A stretch of DNA of 64,000 nt from Duganella sp. Root336D2 (GCF_001425005.1 NZ_LMDB01000012.1:1025407-1089406); one strand, 5' to 3'. Counted from the first letter of the stretch, positions 51,830-64,000 are shown. The notes: generated by a model not told the origin, from the letters alone. Numbers and translations are program-made.

Positions 51830-52477
51830 ATGGCATACGATCTCGACGAACAAGAACAGCTTGCTAACCTCAAGGCTTGGTGGGCGAAGTACGGCAACGT
51901 GAGCACCTGGGTGGTGATCGCAGGCCTGGCCGCTTATTCGGGCTGGAACGGCTGGAACTACTATCAGCGTAACCAGGCGGCGCAGGCTTCCGTGCTGTTC
52001 GATGAACTGCAGACCGCTGTTTCCGCCAAGGACAACACCAAGGTGGCGCGCGTGGCCGGCGATATCGAGAGCAAGTTCGGCAAATCGGCTTACGCCTCGC
52101 TGGCTGCATTGAGCGCAGCCAAGTCCTTCTTCGATGCCAATGACCTGAAGTCCGCCAAGGCCCAGCTGGAGTGGGTGGTTGCGCACGGCAACGACGAACA
52201 CAAGAATATCGCTTCGATCCGCCTGGCCGGCGTGCTGCTGGACGAGAAAGCCTACGACGCTGCGCTGAAGGCGCTGGGCGTGGCCGCACTGCCGCAGTTC
52301 AAGCCTTCCGTGGAAGACCGCAAGGGCGACATCCTGGCCGCGCAGAACAAGATGGAAGAAGCGCGCAGCGCCTACAAGGCCGCGCTGGAAGCGGCCGACA
52401 AGAACTATCCTGGCCGCCAGCTGATCCAGCTCAAGCTCGAATCCATTGGCGGCAGCGTGCCGGAAGTGAAGGCCTAA
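51830..52477 (+). CDS. YfgM-family TPR membrane protein
   Basis: 215 residues. A short cytosolic N-terminus (AYDLDEQEQLANLKAWWAKYG) is followed by one transmembrane helix at about 23–42 (VSTWVVIAGLAAYSGWNGWNYY in parts), then periplasmic TPR-like repeats. YfgM is an ancillary partner of the SecYEG translocon and PpiD in E. coli, and it is normally encoded next to bamB. It ends 3 bp before bamB here. Confidence 0.9.
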   Translation: MAYDLDEQEQLANLKAWWAKYGNVSTWVVIAGLAAYSGWNGWNYYQRNQAAQASVLFDELQTAVSAKDNTKVARVAGDIESKFGKSAYASLAALSAAKSFFDANDLKSAKAQLEWVVAHGNDEHKNIASIRLAGVLLDEKAYDAALKALGVAALPQFKPSVEDRKGDILAAQNKMEEARSAYKAALEAADKNYPGRQLIQLKLESIGGSVPEVKA

Positions 52478-52480
52478 GCC

Positions 52481-53644
52481 ATGCGCGCCATTAATGTGAT
52501 AACTCGCCGGTCTGTCATTGCGCTGGGCGTACTGGTGCTGGTTAGCGGTTGCGGCAGCCTGAATCCGTTCAAGAAGGAAGACAAGTTCGCACCGGCCAAG
52601 CTGGAAGAAATGAAGGGCGGCGTGCCGGCCCGCATCGTCTGGAAACACAGCACCGGCAAGGCCGGCGCCAGCGTCTTCACGCCGGCACTGGCCGACAACA
52701 GCGTGTTCGTGGCCGATGCGGATGGCGTGATCGAACGCCTGGACGCGGCTAACGGCAAGGTGCAGTGGCGCAGCAAGACCGGCGCCGACCTGACTGCCGG
52801 CGTCGGCGTCAGCCCGGACGGCAAGCTGCTGGCTGTGGGCGCGGTCAAAGGCCAGCTGATGGCCTTCGATGGCAGCGGCAAGGCGCTGTGGAAGATCCAG
52901 GCTTCGAGCGAGATCCTGTCGGCGCCGGCTGTCGGCAACGACGTGGTGATCGTGCGCACCGTGGACAACAAGGTGACCGCCTATGACGCGGCCGACGGCA
53001 AGAAGCGCTGGTTCATCCAGCGCGTGACGCCGCCGCTGACCCTGCGCAACATGCCGGGCCTGGTGATCGCCAACAGCAACGTGTACGCGGCGCAGCCTGC
53101 GGGCCGCATCCTGGCGCTGGCATTGTCGAACGGCGTGCCGCGCTTTGAAGTGCCGCTGTCCGAACCGCGCGGCGCCACCGAACTGGAACGCGTGTCCGAT
53201 ATCAGCGGCACGCCGACCGTGTTCGAGCAGGACCTGTGCGCCGTAAGCTACCAGGGCAAGGTAGGCTGCCTGGACCTGAACACCGGCGTGGCGCGCTGGA
53301 CCAAACCGGCGTCGTCGGACGTGGGCGTGGGCGTGGACCAGCGCTTCGTGTTCGTGTCGGACGAGAAGGGCGCCGTACAAGCCTTTGCCCGCGAAGGCGG
53401 CGCATCGGCATGGAAGAACGAGAAGCTGGCATATCGCCGCTTGTCCGCTCCGGTTTCCTATGGCCGCTTCGTGGCCGTGGGCGACCTTGAAGGCTATGTG
53501 CATTTCCTGTCGCGGGAAGATGGCACGGTATTAGGTCGGATCAGCACCGACGGCAGCGCCATCAAGTCGGCGCCGCTGTTGTCGGGTCCGAATGTGATTT
53601 TCCAAACCCAGAATGGGACTGTGACCGCTATCGCGGTCGAATAA
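52481..53644 (+). CDS. bamB: outer membrane assembly lipoprotein BamB
   Basis: 387 residues. Lipobox VSGC (Cys24), then an eight-bladed PQQ-type beta-propeller with repeated [19 protein letters not shown] and [22 protein letters not shown] blades. It is the scaffold subunit of the BAM complex that inserts outer-membrane beta-barrels. Adjacent to yfgM and der, as in many proteobacteria. Confidence 0.95.
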   Translation: MRAINVITRRSVIALGVLVLVSGCGSLNPFKKEDKFAPAKLEEMKGGVPARIVWKHSTGKAGASVFTPALADNSVFVADADGVIERLDAANGKVQWRSKTGADLTAGVGVSPDGKLLAVGAVKGQLMAFDGSGKALWKIQASSEILSAPAVGNDVVIVRTVDNKVTAYDAADGKKRWFIQRVTPPLTLRNMPGLVIANSNVYAAQPAGRILALALSNGVPRFEVPLSEPRGATELERVSDISGTPTVFEQDLCAVSYQGKVGCLDLNTGVARWTKPASSDVGVGVDQRFVFVSDEKGAVQAFAREGGASAWKNEKLAYRRLSAPVSYGRFVAVGDLEGYVHFLSREDGTVLGRISTDGSAIKSAPLLSGPNVIFQTQNGTVTAIAVE

Positions 53645-53651
53645 AAACAAT

Positions 53652-54998
53652 ATGAAGCCGGTAATTGCACTTGTAGGTCGCCCGAACGTCGGGAAATCGA
53701 CCTTATTCAATCGACTGACCCGCTCGCGCGATGCGCTGGTGGCGGACCTCCCTGGCCTGACGCGCGATCGTCACTACGGCGAGGGCCGGGTCGGCCAACG
53801 CCCGTTCCTGGTCATCGATACCGGCGGCTTCGAGCCGGTCGCCAAGGAAGGCATCATGTTCCAGATGGCGCTGCAGACCAAGCAGGCCGTGGCCGAAGCC
53901 GACGTGGTGGTGTTCCTGGTCGATGGGCGCCAGGGCATGACCCCGCACGACAAGACGATTACCGATTTCCTGCGTAAATCCGGCCGTCCGGTGCTGCTGG
54001 TGGTGAACAAGGCCGAAGGCATGCGCTACACCGCTGCCGTGTCGGACTTCTACGAGCTGGGCCTGGGCGATCCGTATGCGATTTCCGGCGCCCACGGCGA
54101 CGGCGTGCACGACCTGGTGGCCGAAGCGCTGGACAAGGCGTTCGCCTCCCGTCCGGCCGATGAGGAAGAGCTGCTGCCGCAAGAGCGCGGCGTGAAGATC
54201 GCCCTGGTAGGCCGCCCGAACGTGGGCAAGTCGACCCTGATCAACACCCTGGTGGGCGAAGAGCGCGTGATCGCCTTCGACATGCCGGGCACCACCCGCG
54301 ACTCGATCGAGATCCCGTTCGAGCGCGAGGGCAAGCAATACACCCTGATCGACACGGCGGGCATCCGCCGCCGCGGCAAGGTGTTCGAAGCGATCGAGAA
54401 GTTCTCGGTGGTGAAGACGCTGCAGTCGATCTCGGAAGCGAACGTGGTGATCCTGATGCTCGATGCGCAGCAGGACATCTCGGAGCAGGACGCCCACATC
54501 GCGGGCTTCATCCTGGAGACCGGCCGCGCCCTGGTGGTGGCGGTCAACAAGTGGGACGGCCTGCAGTCGGACGACCGCGACCAGGTGAAGATGGACATGG
54601 ACCGCAAGCTGGACTTCCTGTCCTTCGCCAACACCCACTTCATTTCGGCCCTGCGCGGCACCGGCATCGGCCCGCTGATGAAGTCCGTGAACGGCGCCTA
54701 TGCCGCCGCGACGGCCGACCTGCCGACCCCCAAGCTGACCCGCGCCTTGCAGGAAGCACTGGAGAAGCAGGAGCCGAAGCGTAAAGCCGGCGTGCGTCCG
54801 AAGATGCGCTACGCGCACCAGGGCGGCCAGAACCCGCCGATCATCGTTATCCACGGTAATTCGCTGGATGCGGTGTCCGAACCGTACAAGCGCTATCTGG
54901 AGAAGCATTTCCGCGATAGCTTCAAACTGGTCGGTACCCCGCTGCGCATTGAGTTGCGCAACGGCAAAAACCCTTTCGATAAACGGGAAAAGTCTTAA
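53652..54998 (+). CDS. der: ribosome-associated GTPase Der (EngA)
   Basis: 448 residues. Two tandem GTPase domains, each with GRPNVGKST (about residues 8–16 and 187–195), switch motifs [12 protein letters not shown] and [13 protein letters not shown]4 NKAEG and NKWDG, and a C-terminal KH-like domain. It acts in maturation of the 50S subunit. The start lies 7 bp after the bamB stop. The 168 bp after der contain the hfq promoter region and no other gene. Confidence 0.97.
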   Translation: MKPVIALVGRPNVGKSTLFNRLTRSRDALVADLPGLTRDRHYGEGRVGQRPFLVIDTGGFEPVAKEGIMFQMALQTKQAVAEADVVVFLVDGRQGMTPHDKTITDFLRKSGRPVLLVVNKAEGMRYTAAVSDFYELGLGDPYAISGAHGDGVHDLVAEALDKAFASRPADEEELLPQERGVKIALVGRPNVGKSTLINTLVGEERVIAFDMPGTTRDSIEIPFEREGKQYTLIDTAGIRRRGKVFEAIEKFSVVKTLQSISEANVVILMLDAQQDISEQDAHIAGFILETGRALVVAVNKWDGLQSDDRDQVKMDMDRKLDFLSFANTHFISALRGTGIGPLMKSVNGAYAAATADLPTPKLTRALQEALEKQEPKRKAGVRPKMRYAHQGGQNPPIIVIHGNSLDAVSEPYKRYLEKHFRDSFKLVGTPLRIELRNGKNPFDKREKS

Positions 54999-55166
54999 TC
55001 AGACGAGTTTGATCGGACCCGACCCCGGAATAAGTCGATCTTAAGGTTTATCCGGCTGCAAGATTTAAAAAAACAAGGTACAGTGTCTTTGGAGCAGCAT
55101 CCCCAGCACTTGAAAAACAGGCGCAGCGTCTCCAATTCGTACACAACAACATAAAACGGAGCTGTT

Positions 55167-55412
55167 ATGAGCAATAAAGGGCAATTGTTACAAGACCCAT
55201 TCCTGAACGCGCTGCGCAAAGAGCACGTTCCAGTCTCGATCTACCTGGTCAACGGCATCAAGCTGCAGGGCCATATCGAGTCTTTCGACCAATACGTGGT
55301 CCTGCTGCGTAACACCGTAACCCAGATGGTTTACAAGCACGCCATTTCCACCGTGGTGCCTGCCCGCGCCGTCAACCTGAACATGGATAACTCCTCCGAG
55401 GCAGCGGAGTAA
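55167..55412 (+). CDS. hfq: RNA chaperone Hfq
   Basis: 81 residues. Sm1 motif ([30 protein letters not shown] in parts) and Sm2 motif ([10 protein letters not shown]) are complete; the tail is short ([12 protein letters not shown]). Hfq hexamers pair small RNAs with mRNAs. An acgga ribosome site precedes the ATG. It is the first gene of hfq–hflX–hflK–hflC. Confidence 0.98.
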   Translation: MSNKGQLLQDPFLNALRKEHVPVSIYLVNGIKLQGHIESFDQYVVLLRNTVTQMVYKHAISTVVPARAVNLNMDNSSEAAE

Positions 55413-55422
55413 GACACTTCGT

Positions 55423-56568
55423 ATGCGTGCAGCTTTAGTCGGGGTAGATTTCGGTCAGGGCGACTTTGCTGCCAGTATCGAGGAGTTGATGCTGCTGGCC
55501 CGCTCCGCGGGCGCAGAGCCGGTCACCACCATCACCGGTAAGCGGTCGGCGCCGGATGCCGCGTATTTCGTGGGCAGCGGCAAGGCCGACGAAATCGGCC
55601 ATGCGGTGCGGGACTACAAGCTCGAGATCGTTATCTTCAATCATGCGCTGTCCCCAGCCCAGCAGCGCAATCTGGAAAAACGCCTGAACGTGCGGGTGCT
55701 TGACCGCACCAGCCTGATCCTCGATATCTTTGCGCAGCGTGCGCAAAGCCACGAGGGCAAGGTGCAGGTCGAACTGGCGCAGTTGCAGCACCTGGCCACG
55801 CGCCTGGTGCGCGGCTGGACCCACCTGGAACGCCAGAAGGGCGGTATCGGCCTGCGCGGCCCGGGCGAAACCCAGCTCGAAACCGACCGCCGCCTGCTGG
55901 GCGAACGGGTCAAGATGCTGCGTGCCAAGCTGGCCAAGCTGCGCAAGCAGCACGAGACCCAGCGCCGTGCGCGCGGCCGCAACCATACTTTCTCGGTGTC
56001 CCTGGTCGGCTATACCAACGCCGGCAAGTCGACGCTGTTCAATTCGCTGACCAAGGCTGGCGTCTACGTGGCGGACCAGCTGTTCGCGACGCTGGACACC
56101 ACCTCGCGCCGCGTCTACATGGGCGAGGAAATCGGCAACGTGGTGCTGTCCGATACGGTCGGTTTCGTGCGCGAACTGCCGCACCAGCTGGTGGCCGCTT
56201 TCCGCGCCACGCTGGAAGAGACCATCCACGCCGATCTGCTGCTGCATGTGGTGGATGGCGCTTCGCCCAGCCGCATGGAGCAGATCGAGCAGGTCAACCT
56301 GGTGCTGCGCGAAATCGGCGCCGACCATATCCCGCAGATTCTGGTGTGGAACAAGATCGATGCCGCGGGCCTTGAGCCGGCGGTGGAACGTAATGAGTAT
56401 GATAAGATTTCCCGCGTATTCATCAGTGCACGCACGGGCGAAGGCCTGAACCTGCTGCGCGATGCAATCTGTGAGGCAGCACGGGATGAGCAGGAGGCGC
56501 TCGCCAACCCCAAAGAAGAGGTGGCGCCGGACAGTATTCTCACCTTTACCCAAGTAGGATCTCACTAA
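55423..56568 (+). CDS. hflX: ribosome-rescue GTPase HflX
   Basis: 381 residues. N-terminal HflX domain with VGSGKADEI and the glycine-rich GGIGLRGPGETQLETDRR (in parts), followed by a GTPase domain with P-loop GYTNAGKST, G3 DTVGFVRELP and G4 NKID. HflX splits stalled 70S ribosomes under stress. It begins 10 bp after hfq; hflK begins 9 bp after it. Confidence 0.96.
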   Translation: MRAALVGVDFGQGDFAASIEELMLLARSAGAEPVTTITGKRSAPDAAYFVGSGKADEIGHAVRDYKLEIVIFNHALSPAQQRNLEKRLNVRVLDRTSLILDIFAQRAQSHEGKVQVELAQLQHLATRLVRGWTHLERQKGGIGLRGPGETQLETDRRLLGERVKMLRAKLAKLRKQHETQRRARGRNHTFSVSLVGYTNAGKSTLFNSLTKAGVYVADQLFATLDTTSRRVYMGEEIGNVVLSDTVGFVRELPHQLVAAFRATLEETIHADLLLHVVDGASPSRMEQIEQVNLVLREIGADHIPQILVWNKIDAAGLEPAVERNEYDKISRVFISARTGEGLNLLRDAICEAARDEQEALANPKEEVAPDSILTFTQVGSH

Positions 56569-56577
56569 AAGAAAAAT

Positions 56578-57816
56578 ATGCCTTTTTCCTCTCTCAAGAA
56601 AAGACTCGGCAACTATATTGCCCAGGAAGGCAAAAAGCCCGGCGAAGGACCGCCGGACCTCGATCAACTCTGGCGTGATTTCAACCAGCGCCTGAATGGC
56701 CTGTTTGGCGGCGGCAAAAACCGCGGCAGCAATTCGGGCGGCGGCGGTGGCGGCAATGGCGGCGGCGACATGAAGGGCGCCGGCTTCACCTTTGGGGCGG
56801 TCGCTTCGGTGGCGGCGCTGGTATGGCTCGCTTCCGGTGCGTTCATCGTGCAGGAAGGCCAGACTGGCGTTGTCACCACGTTCGGTAAATTCAGCCACAC
56901 CACGCCGGCCGGTTTCAACTGGCGCTGGCCGTATCCGTTCCAGGGCAATGAAATCGTCAACGTGTCCCAGGTGCGCACGGTGGAGGTGGGCTACCGCGGC
57001 AGCGCGAAGACCAAGATGGCTTCGGAAGCGCTGATGCTGACCGAAGACGAGAACATCATCGATATCCAGTTCGCCGTGCAATACAAGCTGAGCGACCCGG
57101 TGAAATGGCTGTATGCCAACCGCGATGCGGAAGACACGGTGCGCCAGGTGGCCGAAACGGCTATCCGCGAAATCGTCGGCCGCAGCAAGATGGACTTCGT
57201 GCTGTACGAAGGGCGCGAAAAGGTTGCCACCGATACCCAGCAACTGATGCAGTCGATCCTGGACCGCTACAATTCGGGCGCTCAGGTGACCAATGTGACG
57301 ATGCAGGGCGTGCAGCCGCCGGAGCAGGTGCAGGCTTCGTTCGACGATGCCGTGAAAGCGGGCCAGGACCGCGAGCGCCAGAAGAACGAAGGCCAGGCTT
57401 ACGCCAACGACATCGTGCCGAAAGCGCGCGGTGCGGCGTTCCGCCTGATCCAGGAAGCCGAGGCGTACCGCGCCATGACGGTGCAGAACGCGACCGGTAA
57501 TGCCGACCGCTTCAAGTCCGTGCTGACCGAGTACCAGAAGGCGCCGGGCGTGACGCGCGACCGCATGTACCTGGACACCATGCAGCAGATCTTCTCCAAC
57601 ACCAGCAAGGTGATGGTGGACTCCAAGGCCGGCAGCAACCTGCTGTACCTGCCGCTGGACAAGCTGATCGCCCAGGTCGCTGCCACCGAGGGACGCGCTG
57701 CCAGCGTGACCCCGCCGCCGCCGGCGGCCGTGCTGCTGCCGCCAGAACCGACACCTGACACGAACCGCCGTGATAGCCGTTCGCGTGAATCGTCCCGTGA
57801 GCGGGAGGGCCGTTAA
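56578..57816 (+). CDS. hflK: FtsH protease modulator HflK
   Basis: 412 residues. A cytosolic Gly-rich N-terminus (a run of glycines near residue 60), one transmembrane helix at about 75–95, then an SPFH/band-7 domain (FIVQEGQTGVVTTFGKF, NVTMQGVQPPEQVQASF) and a helical Ser/Arg-rich tail. With HflC it forms the membrane cage around FtsH. Its stop shares the A with the hflC start (TAATG). Confidence 0.95.
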   Translation: MPFSSLKKRLGNYIAQEGKKPGEGPPDLDQLWRDFNQRLNGLFGGGKNRGSNSGGGGGGNGGGDMKGAGFTFGAVASVAALVWLASGAFIVQEGQTGVVTTFGKFSHTTPAGFNWRWPYPFQGNEIVNVSQVRTVEVGYRGSAKTKMASEALMLTEDENIIDIQFAVQYKLSDPVKWLYANRDAEDTVRQVAETAIREIVGRSKMDFVLYEGREKVATDTQQLMQSILDRYNSGAQVTNVTMQGVQPPEQVQASFDDAVKAGQDRERQKNEGQAYANDIVPKARGAAFRLIQEAEAYRAMTVQNATGNADRFKSVLTEYQKAPGVTRDRMYLDTMQQIFSNTSKVMVDSKAGSNLLYLPLDKLIAQVAATEGRAASVTPPPPAAVLLPPEPTPDTNRRDSRSRESSREREGR

Positions 57817-58691
57817 TGAATCGCTTTGCAACTATCCTGATTACGGGCTTTATCGCCCTGATGCTGCTGTCGTCCACCGTGTTCGTGGTGGACCAGCGCA
57901 AGTACGCCATCGTGTTCGCGCTGGGTGAAGTGAAGCAGGTGATTGCCGAGCCTGGCCTGCACTTCAAGCTGCCGCCGCCGTTCCAGAACGTGGTGTACCT
58001 GGACAAGCGCATCCAGACCCTGGACCCGAAAGAGGCCGACCGCTTCATCACCGCCGAAAAGATGAACATCCTGGTCGATGCCTTCGTCAAATGGAAGGTC
58101 ACCGATCCGCGCCTGTACTTCGTCTCCTTTGGCGGCGATGAGGGCAGGGCGGGCGACCGCATGCAGCAGATCGTGAAGGCGGCCCTGAACGACGAGATCA
58201 CCAAGCGCACCGTGCGCGAAGTGATTTCCGGCCAGCGCGGCAAGGTGATGGAATCGATCCGCAGCAAGGTGGTGGACGAGGCCAAGCAGATAGGCGTGGA
58301 AATCGTCGACGTGCGCCTGAAGCGGGTGGATTACGTTGAGCAGATCAACAATTCCGTGTACGAACGCATGAAGGCCGAGCGTGCCCGCGTGGCCAACGAA
58401 GCCCGCTCCACCGGCGCCGCCGAGTCGGAGCAGGTGCGTGCCGATGCGGACAAGCAGCGCACCGTGATCCTGGCCGAGGCTTACCGCGAAGCGGAGAAGA
58501 TCAAGGGCGAGGGCGATGCCAAGGCGTCGCAGATCTACGCCGAGGCGTTTGGCCGCAATCCGGAGTTCTACAAGTTCTACCGCTCGCTGGAAGCCTACCG
58601 CGCTTCCTTCAAGAGCAAGGCTGACGTGATGCTGGTCGATCCGCAGTCCGACTTCTTCAAATACTTCAAGAGCGCAGGCTCGGGCAAGTAA
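57816..58691 (+). CDS. hflC: FtsH protease modulator HflC
   Basis: 291 residues. An N-terminal transmembrane helix (about 5–25) and an SPFH/band-7 domain ([20 protein letters not shown] in parts, [19 protein letters not shown]), ending in the charged helical region [18 protein letters not shown]. It partners HflK. It is coupled to hflK by overlap and followed by a strong terminator, closing the hfq operon. Confidence 0.95.
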   Translation: MNRFATILITGFIALMLLSSTVFVVDQRKYAIVFALGEVKQVIAEPGLHFKLPPPFQNVVYLDKRIQTLDPKEADRFITAEKMNILVDAFVKWKVTDPRLYFVSFGGDEGRAGDRMQQIVKAALNDEITKRTVREVISGQRGKVMESIRSKVVDEAKQIGVEIVDVRLKRVDYVEQINNSVYERMKAERARVANEARSTGAAESEQVRADADKQRTVILAEAYREAEKIKGEGDAKASQIYAEAFGRNPEFYKFYRSLEAYRASFKSKADVMLVDPQSDFFKYFKSAGSGK

Positions 58692-58706
58692 GCGATTCAG
58701 CACCTG

Positions 58707-58735
58707 TGGCGCCGCTCTGCGGCGCCATTTTTTTT
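58707..58735 (+). terminator. intrinsic terminator after hflC
   Basis: A 9-bp perfect stem tggcgccgc/gcggcgcca with a tct loop, followed by eight T, 16 bp past the hflC stop. The remaining 100 bp before hisZ are AT-richer and probably hold the hisZ–purA promoter. Confidence 0.93.
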
Positions 58736-58837
58736 ACCTGCACCGCAACAATTTCGCGTAAAATACGCGGTTTGGTCATCCACTTTTGTGGGTGGCGTCG
58801 TTGCGCCTGCATTGTTTTTAATTCAATAGCACCAACC

Positions 58838-61314
<2,477 letters not shown>

Positions 61315-61328
61315 GAAAGAAAAAGAGC

Positions 61329-61874
61329 ATGACCACTCCTGTATCCGACCAAAAGCACCTGTGGGTTAGCTGGGACGAGTACCACCGCCTGATCGAGCGC
61401 CTGGCGCTGAAGGTCCATGAATCGGGCTGGAAGTTCGACATGGTGCTGTGCCTGGCGCGCGGCGGCGTGCGTCCGGGCGACGTGTTCTCGCGCATCTTCG
61501 ACGTGCCGCTGGCGATCCTGTCGACCAGCTCCTACCGCGAAGAAGCCGGCACCGTGCGCGGCGACCTGGATATCGCCAAGTACATGACCATGACCAAGGG
61601 CCCGCTGTCCGGCAAGATTCTGCTGGTCGACGACCTGGCAGATTCCGGCGTGACCCTGACCAAGGTGATGAAGCACCTGAAGGAGAATTTCGAAGGCGTG
61701 ACCGAAGTGCGTTCGGCCGTGATCTGGACCAAGGGCTGCTCCGCGTTCAAGCCTGACTACCAGATGGAAGAACTGCCGCACAACCCATGGATCCACCAGC
61801 CGTTCGAAGACTACGACGGCCTGCGCCCGCACCAGCTGGCGGCCTGGATCAAGAAAGGCGAAACTGGCGCGTAA
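61329..61874 (+). CDS. type I phosphoribosyltransferase (purine salvage type)
   Basis: 181 residues. The PRPP-binding motif ILLVDDLADSGVTL and the upstream CLARGGVRPGDVFSRIFDVP mark a type I phosphoribosyltransferase like hypoxanthine/xanthine/guanine salvage enzymes. The exact base is not readable from sequence. It starts 14 bp after purA and is closed by a terminator, so it is probably co-expressed with purine synthesis. Confidence 0.88.
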   Translation: MTTPVSDQKHLWVSWDEYHRLIERLALKVHESGWKFDMVLCLARGGVRPGDVFSRIFDVPLAILSTSSYREEAGTVRGDLDIAKYMTMTKGPLSGKILLVDDLADSGVTLTKVMKHLKENFEGVTEVRSAVIWTKGCSAFKPDYQMEELPHNPWIHQPFEDYDGLRPHQLAAWIKKGETGA

Positions 61875-61895
61875 TAGCAGCCAGTCTCAAATGAA

Positions 61896-61930
61896 AGCGG
61901 AAGGATGAAAGTCCTTCCGCTTTTTTTTTT
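61896..61930 (+). terminator. intrinsic terminator after the phosphoribosyltransferase gene
   Basis: Stem gcggaagga/tccttccgc with a six-base loop, followed by ten T, 22 bp past the stop. The T-run ends at the stop of the convergent FKBP gene. Confidence 0.95.
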
Positions 61931-62382
61931 CAGCGTACTTCCAGCAATTCGACGTCGAAGACCAGGTTGGAATTGGGCGGGATCGGGCCGACGCCGTTGC
62001 TGCCATAGCCCAGGCTGGCAGGCACGATCAGGGTGCGTTTGCCGCCGACTTTCATGCCCTGCACGCCCTGGTCCCAGCCGGGAATCACCTGCCCGGCGCC
62101 GAGCGGGAAGTTGAACGGGCTGCGGCCGATGGAGGAGTCGAATTGCGCGCCGTGCTGCTGCGGCGAGTTCGGTTCGTAAATCCAGCCGGTGTAGTTGACT
62201 GCGACGTTGGCGCCTGCGACCGCTTCCTTGCCGGTGCCGACCACGGTATCGATCTTTTGCAGGGCAATGGCGGGCGCCTCGGCCTGGGAGGAGGCGGGGG
62301 CCGGCGCCTTGCCGCGGTCGCAGCCTGCCAAAGCCAGGGTGAGGCCGACGCCGATAAGGCAGGAGGAGAACAATCGCTTCAT
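61930..62382 (-). CDS. FKBP-type peptidyl-prolyl isomerase lipoprotein
   Basis: 150 residues. Lipobox LAGC with Cys21 predicts a lipoprotein; a short Ala/Pro linker precedes one FKBP domain (VAVNYTGWIYE, FNFPLGAGQVIPGWDQGVQGMK in parts, IPPNSNLVFDVELLEV) with the usual active-site aromatic residues. It would speed prolyl isomerisation in the periplasm. It is convergent with the phosphoribosyltransferase gene. Confidence 0.92.
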   Translation of the reverse strand: MKRLFSSCLIGVGLTLALAGCDRGKAPAPASSQAEAPAIALQKIDTVVGTGKEAVAGANVAVNYTGWIYEPNSPQQHGAQFDSSIGRSPFNFPLGAGQVIPGWDQGVQGMKVGGKRTLIVPASLGYGSNGVGPIPPNSNLVFDVELLEVR

Positions 62383-62532
62383 TATTTTCTTTCAAAATAA
62401 ACGGAAAGAAGCGAGTGTACTGAATCCGCCACAAAGTGCGAAAAAAAAGGCAGGCAGTGGCAATTCGAGATATTTCCGTAAAGAAATGCCTATACAATTC
62501 TTGGCATCATTTTGCAAGTTGCCGGGATTGCG

Positions 62533-63528
62533 ATGTTTCCTTCGATGTTGTTCTCTGTGATGCTGGCGGTGTCTCCCGCGGAGCCAGGCGGCGCTCCGGC
62601 CGCGAAGCCGGCCGTGCTGCAAAAGCAGTGGGCCGAGCGCAAATTCGACAGCATCGAGCGCGGCTTGCGCGAAACCTGCGCAGCCGATGCAGCCGCTTTC
62701 GAAATACAGTTCGACAGCTATTTCCGCGCCACGCAAACCTGGGAAGCGGAGCGCAACGCGCTGGAGCAATGGCGCCAGCAGGCGCCCGAAGCGCTGGCGC
62801 AGGCCCTGGTGGAGGCCATCTACTGGCGCGCCTATGCCGCGCAATTGCGGCTGGGCGCTATCGGCCACCTGCCGAAGGAAGCGATGCAGTTCTACCAGGA
62901 GCAGCTGGGGCGCGGCATCGCCCGCCTGCAGCATGTCAAGGCGCAGGCCAATGCCTGTCCGCTGTGGCATAGCCTGAACATCAGCCTCCAGCTGGAAGGC
63001 GCCGGCTCGCGGCGCGGCGCCGCCAGCGCCTACCTGGACGCGGTGCAGGCCTTCCCGAATGACCAGCAGATCCACTTTGCCATGGCGCGCGCCTACAGTC
63101 CGCGTTCGGGCGGCAGCGCGGTGCAGTTCGACCAGTTTGCGCGGCGCGCCATGTTCTTCACCAAGGCGGTCGAGGGCGGCGCCATGTATGCGCGCCTGTA
63201 CTGGCGCGAAGACGGCAATGGCAGCGAGGCGATCCAGTTCCGCGAGCAGCGCGGCCTGCCGGACTGGCGCATGGTGAAGAGCGGCTTCGAAGACCTGCTG
63301 CAGCGCCATCCGCAAGACCTGCGCGGCCGCAACAAGTTCGCATCCTTCGCCTGCCGCGCCAATGACCGCGCAACCTACCTCAAACTGCGCCAGGAGCTGG
63401 GCGAGCGGATCTTGCCCGAGCTATGGCCGGACGTGGCCGGCGTCGAAGCGTGCGACCGCAAGCTGGGCAAGGGCGGTTCAGCTGCCACTTCGCCGACGCA
63501 AGCCAGTGGTGTAAACTCGCACTCATGA
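62533..63528 (+). CDS. hypothetical exported protein (possibly DUF4034-like)
   Basis: 331 residues. An N-terminal hydrophobic stretch (FPSMLFSVMLAVSPAEP) suggests export. The body is alpha-helical with repeated Trp/Tyr/Ala patterns (ALVEAIYWRAYAAQLRL, HFAMARAYSPRSGG, MYARLYWRE, RFASFACRAND-like KFASFACRAND) recalling DUF4034 or Sel1/TPR-type proteins. No catalytic motif. The start ATG 62533 lacks a strong ribosome site; an in-frame codon at 62512 is an alternative. It overlaps the marC start by 4 bp. Confidence 0.7.
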   Translation: MFPSMLFSVMLAVSPAEPGGAPAAKPAVLQKQWAERKFDSIERGLRETCAADAAAFEIQFDSYFRATQTWEAERNALEQWRQQAPEALAQALVEAIYWRAYAAQLRLGAIGHLPKEAMQFYQEQLGRGIARLQHVKAQANACPLWHSLNISLQLEGAGSRRGAASAYLDAVQAFPNDQQIHFAMARAYSPRSGGSAVQFDQFARRAMFFTKAVEGGAMYARLYWREDGNGSEAIQFREQRGLPDWRMVKSGFEDLLQRHPQDLRGRNKFASFACRANDRATYLKLRQELGERILPELWPDVAGVEACDRKLGKGGSAATSPTQASGVNSHS

Positions 63529-64000
63529 CCCAAGACTTCTTCCAGACCTTCATCCTGCTGATGCTGGTGACCGACCCGTTCGGCAATGTTCCCATTTTTG
63601 CATCGGCGCTGGCCACGGTGCCGCCCAAGCGGCGCCCGAAAATCGTCGTGCGCGAATGCCTGATCGCCTTTGTGGTGCTGCTGGTGTTCATGTTCTTCGG
63701 CAGCCACTTCCTCAAGGCGCTGAGCCTGTCGGAAGCGTCGCTGCGCATTGCCGGCAGCGTGATCCTGCTGCTGATCGCGATCCGCATGGTGTTCCCGCAT
63801 CCGGACGGGGTGCTGGGCAGGCAGGAGGGCGGCGAACCGTTCATCGTGCCGCTGGCGATTCCTGCGCTGGCCGGACCTTCCGCGCTGGCGACCGTGCTGC
63901 TGTTCTCGCGCGAGAGCACCGGCGAGGTGCTCACGCACGTGGCTGCGCTGTCAGCCGTGGTGGTGGTGTGGCTGGTGGTGTTCCTGGGCGCCGAACGCCT
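63525..64000 (+). CDS. MarC-family integral membrane protein (C-terminus cut by window edge)
   Basis: The first 158 residues or so are visible of a family usually near 200–220. Hydrophobic helices contain the MarC signatures LLMLVTDPFGNVPIFASAL (in parts), ALSLSEASLRIAGSVILLL and FIVPLAIPALAGPSALATVLL. It starts within the upstream stop (ATGA) and runs off the right end of the window. Despite the name, MarC proteins are no longer thought to be drug-resistance pumps; function is unknown. Confidence 0.9.
   Translation, partial: MTQDFFQTFILLMLVTDPFGNVPIFASALATVPPKRRPKIVVRECLIAFVVLLVFMFFGSHFLKALSLSEASLRIAGSVILLLIAIRMVFPHPDGVLGRQEGGEPFIVPLAIPALAGPSALATVLLFSRESTGEVLTHVAALSAVVVVWLVVFLGAER

Noticed and set aside
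55435..57831. Long minus-strand frame opposite hflX and hflK
   Set aside because: Antisense shadow; both plus-strand genes have full family motifs.

Overview
This 64 kb window is a chromosome segment from a GC-rich betaproteobacterium. The gene orders mdh / gntR–sdhCDAB–sdhE–gltA, odhA–odhB–lpdA–zapE, surE–pcm–nlpD–rpoS–rlmD and ndk–rlmN–pilW–rodZ–ispG–hisS–yfgM–bamB–der–hfq–hflX–hflK–hflC–hisZ–purA are typical of Burkholderiales. Together with the protein sequences they suggest Oxalobacteraceae (a Massilia, Duganella or Janthinobacterium-like organism). Placement at genus level is inference. I saw no rRNA, tRNA, CRISPR array, prophage or intact insertion sequence.

Region 1 (1–6646) is a TCA-cycle block. 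A truncated malate dehydrogenase gene runs leftward. A HutC-type GntR regulator and the succinate dehydrogenase operon with its flavinylation factor SdhE and citrate synthase run rightward. A perfect 20-bp palindrome lies between mdh and gntR. Region 2 (6695–15779) is accessory. It holds two orphan hypothetical genes around a 173-bp inverted-repeat element, a large secreted tricorn-like S41 protease, a BlaI-type repressor followed by a leucine-rich-repeat/protein-kinase fusion, a REPIN-like element, and a divergent LysR / metallo-beta-lactamase-fold pair. Region 3 (15780–23205) is the 2-oxoglutarate dehydrogenase operon: odhA with a structured leader consistent with the sucA RNA motif, odhB, a small SHOCT–PspC membrane protein, lpdA, then zapE. 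Two palindromic REP-like elements sit between these genes.

Region 4 (23219–38522) is mostly poorly characterised. It contains a secreted coiled-coil protein, a PP2C phosphatase, a YdcH-like protein, a DinG/YoaA-type helicase, a membrane protein, two alpha/beta hydrolases, and a rightward run of nine tightly spaced or overlapping genes. That run includes two DUF6683-like secreted paralogues, a GFA protein, a two-winged-helix regulator, a beta-propeller protein and a DUF899 protein. It is followed by a frameshifted pseudogene, a quinone oxidoreductase, and a two-gene TIR-like / KGGxGR-ATPase module. That module is the best candidate for an undescribed conflict or signalling system.

Region 5 (38577–64000) is conserved housekeeping: stationary-phase control (surE–pcm–nlpD–rpoS), rRNA methylation (rlmD, rlmN), envelope assembly (pilW, rodZ, bamB, yfgM), isoprenoid synthesis (ispG), translation (hisS, der), RNA regulation and proteolysis (hfq, hflX, hflKC), and histidine/purine metabolism (hisZ, purA, a phosphoribosyltransferase). 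The window ends with a lipoprotein FKBP isomerase, a hypothetical protein and a truncated MarC-family membrane protein. All calls come from reading the sequence; no database search was run.
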